NCBI GenBank assembly: GCA_027073945.1
Contig: JALTEL010000090.1
Coordinates: forward strand, 1-11,419
Source: Caldifarciminota bacterium
GTDB taxonomy: Bacteria; WOR-3; Hydrothermia; UBA1063; CAJXJZ01
Direction: 5' to 3'
Length of the DNA: 11,419 nt
Below, one piece after another: positions 7,226 to 11,419 of this stretch; position 1 is the first letter of the stretch, and the number at the start of each line of letters is the position of its first letter. The notes beneath the pieces were generated by a model. It was given only the letters and a program-made list of their open reading frames with translations. It made no database searches and had not been told where the DNA came from. Position numbers and translations under genes: made by a program.

Positions 7226-10100
7226 ACCTTGTGTAGTTTATTTTTTTCACAAATCTCTTTTTATTCGTTTGCATAATAATAAAGTAAATGCCCCTGCTAA
7301 TCCCGTTCTTGTGCATATCAATAGACAGATTTTGCAGGCTTCCCGTACCGAGCATTCTGCTGGAGTATACTTTTCTGCCAGCTACATTGTACATTGATAC
7401 GCCGATTTCTTCTCCCTTCCTGGCACCGAATGCAACATTAAACACTCTCGATACAGGATTTGGCCCCATACGAACTATTGCAAGGCCATTGGTAAATTCG
7501 TTTTGTCTGTTCTTTTCTTCATTTACTGAAAGGGCTGTTACTATTATCGTATCCTGATAATAGAGATGAGTGGGAGAAGTTACGGTGAGAATTATAGGAG
7601 TTGAATCGGGTGTGTTTACGGTAAAGCTTGCCGCACCGCTTGAATTTGTGGTATTTGTTTGATACACATCAAAGCTATCGCTGTTTATTTCCTGAGTAAG
7701 GGCAACAGTTGCGCCCTGCACGGCCGCTTTTGTAGGGTCGGTAACCGTAATATTAATCGTAGTATTCGTATTCATCTGAATTGTATCGGGATTTGCCACA
7801 GCAGTCATGGATAGAGGTTGATTCATCCATATAAACATGGAAGGGTCTCCCAGTAGATTTCTCTCGTATAAACACCATCTGTAATATGTACTGGACGATG
7901 CATCACTTACCATATCATTTTCCATCTGTGCCCATGCCTGACCAAGAATATAAAGACCGCTTTGATGAATCGCTCTGAAGAAGTATTTGCTTTGCTCTCC
8001 AGATGCGCCAAGTGCTCCCTCTGGAGATGAAGTACCCCAACCGTATCTTGAATTGAACAGGTCTGCCACTGCCCCGCCTCCGGTGTTATTCATCAAATGT
8101 TCAGCAAAACAGTCTCCGCCCGAAACCTCGTCCATTGCACCTGAGAAACATGCAATGGAAGTGAATATGGTGAGTTTTGACAGTCCGTTCGAAAGTCCGT
8201 CAGCATCGGAGTTGCTAAGCATGGTATTGTTACCATAGTTGTAATAAACTCCGTACTCATTGCCATGGCCTACTATATGACAGAGCCCATATCCACTGTT
8301 TAATGCATTCTTAACAGTGGTTTCTGATATACCTTCTATATCCTCTCTGTTATAGGTGTCGGACCAGTAACCGGGCTCAAACTGCGCCATGGTATCATTC
8401 ATATACGTGCCATGATTGGTATCCCAGAGATTTCCCTGAGGGTAATACGATGTTGCATTATAAGTGGTATTCGGGCTCTTTTCGTAAGTAAGCACTTTAT
8501 TTACAAAATTGTTTACCTCGGATACATTCAAGACAGGAGCTCTTCCGACATAGACATCAGGATACATATCCACACCATCGCCTGTTTCTCCGTAAGTTCC
8601 GTTTCCATTTCCATCCCAGGTGCCGTTCGTATCTGCAAAGTAGAGGTCTGAAATTATCGTATCTTCATCCGTGTAATACCCTGCATTACTCGACATACAA
8701 TAAACATTACGCCTCGGCACTATTTCCTGACTGTTTTCATAATCACATTGTCCTCCCAAAAGAATATAATCAGTGCCCCAGTTTGCATGTGCATCTTTTA
8801 TAAAGTTTCTTATCTTATCGGCATTATCGCTACCGGTATAATTGGCATAAATATAGCTGAGCGTTATAACCTTTGTTCTTATTCCCTTCCTGTTTTTCCA
8901 TTCCACAAGAGGCTGAAAAGCAGATGCAAGGCTATCCTGCGTTATTATTATATAGTCGGCATTTCCTGGCGTGGACGGTCCTCCACCGCTTCCCCATGTG
9001 TAAGTGGCATTATAAGAATTGTCACTCTCATTCGTCTCCGAAATCGTATTGTTGGGGTCTGCAGTAATGGTGTACTGATAAGAGCCGTCAGTAGTTTCCA
9101 ATATTCCATAATTTTTAACAGGAACATAGTAATTTGCCCTGAGTCCCAGTGTATACCAGCCGGCTATTGCAGTTCCCTCTCTGTATAGATAGTAATAAAT
9201 AGTATCCGTGGAAGGAATGCTGTCCGGGCCTTCATTTATAACTGCCCAATGGACCCAGGCACTGTCTCCGGACGTATAATTGCCGGGAGGAGCCGCCGTG
9301 GTGTCATCCTTTACATTTGATATAACAAGTGGTGCATACCAGCCGGTCGGCTGATACGGCTTTAGATTGTAAGATGCTCCTCCACCTCCCGTACTCACAT
9401 AAGCATTGATAAGAAAATCCACACCTGAAATCCAGCTGGATGTATGTTCCCATCCGCTACTACCATACATATCAATACACCTATCAGATGCCAAACCACT
9501 TGTATCAAGTATTATACCTAATGTCTCAGCTGGAGATATACAGGAAAAACCTATATGAAAATCAGCAGAACCTATTGATATGCCCAGGGATGATAGGTCA
9601 ATATATGTGCCCGAACCATCTGTAGCGATACTGCTTGATGCGATGTCCAAATGTCCCAATTCCGTATTTGGATAAGTGCCGTCAGAAGACCAAACATGAA
9701 TTCTTATATTTCCACTGCCCACAAGATGATAAAACCAGAATGCAGCACCCTGAAGCGTACCGCTGTTTACAGGCGTAAATCTGACATTATGAAGAGAATC
9801 ATCCCATGAATCGGGATTATCTGTATAGAAATAGTCGCTTGTGCTCTGGTCCCAGTAAGAAAGTGTATCCGTGCCTTTTGCTCCGCTTCCCAAAATCTGC
9901 AGCTTGCCATTTTTTATGCTTGCCCTGTGCTCTGCAAGAAATGCAGATAGGGGCTTGGCCTTCTTTACAGTAGATATCTTGGAATTTGACTTCATCGGAT
10001 AAGTCTCTGCCTGACCCACAATGGGGACACCCGGTATCGGTTTGTTTGTTACTTTTACTCCTCCATACGTGAGGAGGAATGCCATCATTATATTTAGCAT
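7224..10100 (-). CDS. Secreted multidomain C25 (gingipain-like) cysteine peptidase with C-terminal T9SS-type sorting domain
   Basis: 958 aa. Domains in order: short hydrophobic N-terminus without Lys/Arg (weak signal peptide); a beta-sandwich region (about 66-235, with NVRFTP and GAAFWFYHLVGSGNIRIHVW); GGGG linker; CARDB-like domain (about 245-370, WAVINEGPDSIPSTDTI and ISETNESDNSY); Gly/Pro linker; C25 catalytic domain (about 381-760, opening ADYIIITQDSLASAFQPLVE) with catalytic His612 in HIVGHGNEYG and Cys651 in TSIACFSGAMDE; an Ig-like domain (about 765-860); and an 85-residue C-terminal domain opening VRMGPNPVSRVFN with YNVAGRKVY and GIYFIIMQ, typical of type IX (Por) sorting signals. It is a cysteine endopeptidase of the cell surface or exterior, specificity unknown. 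No N-terminal propeptide is recognisable; a propeptide-like protein is the next gene. ATG 10100 is fixed by GGGAGG six to twelve bases upstream and an in-frame TAA two codons upstream. Composition (Asn, Thr, Tyr, Gly rich, Lys poor) and visibly higher G+C differ from neighbours. Confidence 0.93.
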   Translation of the reverse strand: MLNIMMAFLLTYGGVKVTNKPIPGVPIVGQAETYPMKSNSKISTVKKAKPLSAFLAEHRASIKNGKLQILGSGAKGTDTLSYWDQSTSDYFYTDNPDSWDDSLHNVRFTPVNSGTLQGAAFWFYHLVGSGNIRIHVWSSDGTYPNTELGHLDIASSSIATDGSGTYIDLSSLGISIGSADFHIGFSCISPAETLGIILDTSGLASDRCIDMYGSSGWEHTSSWISGVDFLINAYVSTGGGGASYNLKPYQPTGWYAPLVISNVKDDTTAAPPGNYTSGDSAWVHWAVINEGPDSIPSTDTIYYYLYREGTAIAGWYTLGLRANYYVPVKNYGILETTDGSYQYTITADPNNTISETNESDNSYNATYTWGSGGGPSTPGNADYIIITQDSLASAFQPLVEWKNRKGIRTKVITLSYIYANYTGSDNADKIRNFIKDAHANWGTDYILLGGQCDYENSQEIVPRRNVYCMSSNAGYYTDEDTIISDLYFADTNGTWDGNGNGTYGETGDGVDMYPDVYVGRAPVLNVSEVNNFVNKVLTYEKSPNTTYNATSYYPQGNLWDTNHGTYMNDTMAQFEPGYWSDTYNREDIEGISETTVKNALNSGYGLCHIVGHGNEYGVYYNYGNNTMLSNSDADGLSNGLSKLTIFTSIACFSGAMDEVSGGDCFAEHLMNNTGGGAVADLFNSRYGWGTSSPEGALGASGEQSKYFFRAIHQSGLYILGQAWAQMENDMVSDASSSTYYRWCLYERNLLGDPSMFIWMNQPLSMTAVANPDTIQMNTNTTINITVTDPTKAAVQGATVALTQEINSDSFDVYQTNTTNSSGAASFTVNTPDSTPIILTVTSPTHLYYQDTIIVTALSVNEEKNRQNEFTNGLAIVRMGPNPVSRVFNVAFGARKGEEIGVSMYNVAGRKVYSSRMLGTGSLQNLSIDMHKNGISRGIYFIIMQTNKKRFVKKINYTR

Positions 10101-10105
10101 ATATT

Positions 10106-10113
10106 ACCTCCCT
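10106..10113 (-). promoter_or_regulatory. Ribosome binding site of the C25 peptidase
   Basis: Minus strand AGGGAGGT five bases before ATG 10100. Together with the in-frame TAA formed within the same stretch, it excludes an upstream start and shows that no longer N-terminus carrying a propeptide can be read in this frame. Confidence 0.8.
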
Positions 10114-10127
10114 TTTTGCTCTTTGAA

Positions 10128-10145
10128 TAGCAATAAATATGCCAA
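10128..10145 (-). promoter_or_regulatory. Possible sigma-54 (-24/-12) promoter of the C25 peptidase operon
   Basis: Minus strand TTGGCATATTTATTGCTA fits the YTGGCAyrN4TTGCW consensus, with GG and GC separated by exactly ten bases. Only the two positions after TGGCA differ. The predicted transcription start near 10118 lies just before the ribosome site at 10113-10106. No TATAAT-like -10 at the right distance is seen for sigma-70 in this 130-base gap. No activator gene is in the window. Confidence 0.5.
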
Positions 10146-10151
10146 CTTTGC
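10139..10151. repeat. 13-base motif copy 2 (GCAAAGTTGGCAT)
   Basis: Differs from copy 1 at one base (T to G), which changes TTTGC to TTGGC and creates the GG of the -24 element of the possible sigma-54 promoter. May be a shared operator, or a chance match of two promoter elements. Confidence 0.4.
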
Positions 10152-10182
10152 TTTTCTTACTATTTACACAATAAGCAAATAT

Positions 10183-10228
10183 CCATGGTGTTAAAATTTT
10201 AGACACACCGTGGAAAAATTTTCCTGTC
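10183..10228. repeat. Compound inverted repeat between the small hypothetical gene and the peptidase
   Basis: CCATGGTGT (10183-10191) faces ACACCGTGG (10205-10213) with one mismatch (a G-U pair in plus-sense RNA) around a 13-base AT-rich loop. Overlapping it are the palindrome GGAAAAATTTTCC (10212-10224) and flanking GACA/TGTC (10202-10205, 10225-10228). The two structures share bases and could be alternatives. Placed just after the small gene's stop (10232) and upstream of the peptidase promoter, it may end the first transcript, but no T-run follows it in the minus-strand direction. Confidence 0.4.
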
Positions 10229-10231
10229 TCT

Positions 10232-10591
10232 CTATTCATAAGGCATTTCATGACAAAATTTACGGATAATTTTTCCGTTTCTAATCCCTATTAACATTCT
10301 CACACCGGGGCTACTTCTTTTGTATTTCCTGTACCTTGCAAAATATACGAGAAATGTATCAGCGTATTTGTCCGTTCCCCAGAATTTATATACAGGTTTT
10401 CCAAAATTTGAAAATCCGCAGATAGCAGGCATACGCAATGCAATAGTGTCTATTTTCGCTTTAAACTCTTTTATATCAGGGTATTTATCCGATTTAAAGA
10501 ATACCTTAATCGAGGGGTTCGCACACCGGACTTTTATATCTCTATGATGATAGTCAGTCATCATTGATAAAGAAATAAGCAGCATTAACAT
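10232..10591 (-). CDS. Small hypothetical protein, possibly exported
   Basis: 119 aa that I do not recognise. The N-terminus (MLMLLISLSMM) is a short hydrophobic stretch that could serve as a signal peptide. The rest is basic and rich in Lys, Tyr and Phe with three cysteines (residues 23, 58, 112), and alternates short strands. No known motif is seen. It has no Shine-Dalgarno, but a perfect TATAAT lies ten bases before the ATG at 10591, so the transcript would be nearly leaderless. A start at Met10 or Met11 would lose the hydrophobic segment and is less likely. It shares a 13-base upstream motif with the peptidase gene, which may mean joint regulation. Length and promoter support a real gene, but not strongly. 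Confidence 0.55.
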   Translation of the reverse strand: MLMLLISLSMMTDYHHRDIKVRCANPSIKVFFKSDKYPDIKEFKAKIDTIALRMPAICGFSNFGKPVYKFWGTDKYADTFLVYFARYRKYKRSSPGVRMLIGIRNGKIIRKFCHEMPYE

Positions 10592-10600
10592 TGTTTAAAA

Positions 10601-10629
10601 ATTATACACCATGCACGACAAACATGCAA
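10601..10629 (-). promoter_or_regulatory. Promoter of the small hypothetical gene, leaderless arrangement
   Basis: Minus strand TTGCAT (10629-10624), 17 bases, TATAAT (10606-10601). The -10 is perfect and the -35 weak. Predicted start near 10594, three bases before the ATG at 10591. The -35 lies inside the palindrome GCAAAGTTTGC (10626-10636), a candidate repressor or activator site. Confidence 0.6.
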
Positions 10630-10636
10630 ACTTTGC
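10624..10636. repeat. 13-base motif copy 1 (palindromic GCAAAGTTTGC)
   Basis: Minus strand GCAAAGTTTGCAT: GCAAA and TTTGC are exact inverted halves around one base. A near-identical copy, GCAAAGTTGGCAT, is at 10139-10151 upstream of the C25 peptidase. Both lie 32-38 bases before a start codon and overlap the presumed upstream promoter element. Confidence 0.45.
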
Positions 10637-10647
10637 CCGTAACATGA

Positions 10648-10680
10648 ATAACATACCGATAAAATGCGATTTTATGTTAT
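10648..10680 (-). other. AT-rich hairpin after tsaB
   Basis: ATAAAAT (10659-10665) and ATTTTAT (10669-10675) form a 7-bp stem on a 3-base loop. The flanks ATAAC and GTTAT can add five pairs across a six-base bulge. It lies 24 bases beyond the tsaB stop and may protect or end its transcript, but there is no T-run, so it is not a convincing intrinsic terminator. Confidence 0.3.
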
Positions 10681-10703
10681 GTACTGCTATTTTATTATGA
10701 ATA

Positions 10704-11279
10704 CTAAGACACAGGATTCTGTATATACAAAGGTTCTATAAATTTCGGATTCGGCACTTTTTCTTTACCTGCTATATATTGTTCAAAAGCCACTTTGGAT
10801 ATAACAGAAGCGGAAGGCGGAAATTCCATCACAAATAAAGGAAAGGACGGAGCAATATCCTTCAGATTGGTTATTATCGGCAATTTATCCATGGGACTTC
10901 CGTTTTTAAACTCCTGGAAGAATACATTGCTACCTTTGAGCCTGTAGGCTACAGAGACATCTTTTCTTTCAAGTTCAAAGAGAAACCCTGCAAATGTGGA
11001 CACTGGTAGCAGTGGTATATTGCATGAGAAAGAAAGTCCTTTTGCAAAAGATATGCCGGCACGCAGGCTTGTAAAATACCCGGGACCCACAGATACAACA
11101 ATATATGATAAATCCCCAAAATCAATATTATTTGTTTTTAAAATCCACTCAGTCATATTCGATAGTTTCTCCACATGTGTAAACCTTTCAAAATTCCTTA
11201 TCTCAAAAACAGGTGTACTGTCCTTGCTTAATCCTATATACGTATAAGGTGACGATGTTTCTATTGAGAGGATATTCAT
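10704..11279 (-). CDS. tsaB: tRNA threonylcarbamoyladenosine biosynthesis protein TsaB
   Basis: 191 aa from the chosen start. TsaB is the non-catalytic ASKHA-fold partner that dimerises with TsaD and is needed to make t6A at position 37 of ANN-decoding tRNAs in the cytoplasm. Evidence: the N-terminal strand MNILSIETSSPYTYIGLS, the family hallmark VGPGYFTSLRAGISFAKGLS (usual form GPGSFTGLRIGLATAKGLA) at about residues 64-83, then IPLLPVSTF, and a C-terminal PLYIQNP. It is shorter than E. coli TsaB (231 aa), mostly in the C-terminal half. The frame is open 11 codons further, to 11312, but that start lies upstream of the predicted -10 box and adds residues unlike the family. ATG 11279 is therefore chosen, six bases after the predicted transcription start, with no Shine-Dalgarno. 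TsaD, TsaC and TsaE are not in the window. Confidence 0.9.
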   Translation of the reverse strand: MNILSIETSSPYTYIGLSKDSTPVFEIRNFERFTHVEKLSNMTEWILKTNNIDFGDLSYIVVSVGPGYFTSLRAGISFAKGLSFSCNIPLLPVSTFAGFLFELERKDVSVAYRLKGSNVFFQEFKNGSPMDKLPIITNLKDIAPSFPLFVMEFPPSASVISKVAFEQYIAGKEKVPNPKFIEPLYIQNPVS

Positions 11280-11291
11280 TGTACGTGCAGT

Positions 11292-11320
11292 ATTATAATG
11301 CACAAAGCACAAAAATTCAA
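11292..11320 (-). promoter_or_regulatory. Sigma-70-type promoter of tsaB, leaderless arrangement
   Basis: Minus strand TTGAAT (11320-11315), 17 bases, perfect TATAAT (11297-11292). Predicted transcription start near 11285, six bases before ATG 11279. This placement argues against the upstream in-frame ATG at 11312. Confidence 0.75.
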
Positions 11321-11330
11321 ATACACGTTA

Positions 11331-11375
11331 TTCCTCAAAAATAATTGCACCGAAGGGGATAATGTTTCCTCAAAA
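11331..11375. repeat. Two direct 10-base repeats TTCCTCAAAA upstream of tsaB
   Basis: TTCCTCAAAA occurs at 11331-11340 and 11366-11375, starts 35 bases apart, each followed by an ATAA-like stretch. The nearer copy ends 11 bases upstream of the tsaB -35 box. Could be an operator for tsaB or for a divergent gene off the right edge. Short enough to be chance. Confidence 0.3.
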
Positions 11376-11419
11376 TAAAGGTAACAGAAATAGAGAAACG
11401 ATGAGAGTTTCAAAAACAA

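Noticed and set aside
8748..9188. 146-aa plus-strand frame inside the peptidase gene
   Set aside because: Antisense shadow of the CARDB and early C25 region, with no ribosome site or promoter.
9817..10251. 144-aa frame on the minus strand with CPHCG and CISC, looking like a zinc ribbon
   Set aside because: Two thirds of it overlaps the 5' part of the peptidase gene in another frame, and that gene has a strong ribosome site and clear domains. The Cys pairs come from peptidase codons read out of frame.
11280..11312. Eleven-codon N-terminal extension of TsaB
   Set aside because: It spans the predicted promoter's -10 box, adds residues not found in the family, and the family start motif MNILSIETS follows it.
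11401..11419. ATG at 11401 on the plus strand, possible start of a divergent gene
   Set aside because: Only six codons are visible, with no clear ribosome site or promoter, so a gene cannot be supported.

Overview
The window comes from an AT-rich bacterium, and every gene I can support lies on the minus strand. The best guess for its lineage is the FCB/WOR-3-like part of the tree. The evidence is a secreted C25 (gingipain-like) cysteine peptidase with a C-terminal Por/T9SS-type sorting domain, a C25-propeptide-like protein, and a glycosyltransferase of the exopolysaccharide-associated group with the GIQNKVLE motif. This placement is inference from gene content; there is no rRNA here. The visible promoters have the form TTGAA(A/C/T)-17-TATAAT, which is not the TTTG/TAnnTTTG type of true Bacteroidetes.

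Read in the direction of transcription (high to low coordinates), the window starts with tsaB, a tRNA t6A modification factor. It is probably leaderless, starting at 11279. Next is a small unrecognised, possibly exported protein (10591-10232), also apparently leaderless. A two-gene unit follows: a 958-aa multidomain C25 peptidase (10100-7224) and, ten bases later, a 213-aa exported protein resembling the propeptide of C25 peptidases (7213-6572). The stop codon of the first overlaps the Shine-Dalgarno sequence of the second. A strong terminator (6519-6554) ends this unit and directly abuts a LolA-like periplasmic protein gene (6510-5914).

A monocluster ferredoxin (5779-5570) follows, with its own near-consensus promoter and a strong terminator (5500-5532). 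About 25 bases beyond that terminator begins a housekeeping cluster with overlapping genes: obg (5475-4462), a small HEAT-repeat protein (4501-4001) and a compact mfd (4011-1240). After mfd, a near-consensus promoter (1187-1215) and a ~120-nt leader with tiny reading frames precede a glycosyltransferase gene that runs off the window's left edge.

The most unusual feature is the peptidase pair. C25 peptidases normally carry their propeptide at the N-terminus of the same chain. Here the peptidase chain has no recognisable propeptide, and a propeptide-like domain with its own signal peptide is the next, translationally coupled gene. This suggests a chaperone or inhibitor acting in trans. A -24/-12 (sigma-54-like) promoter sequence and a palindromic motif shared with the upstream small gene point to specific regulation. 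These points are inferences that need homology and structure searches.
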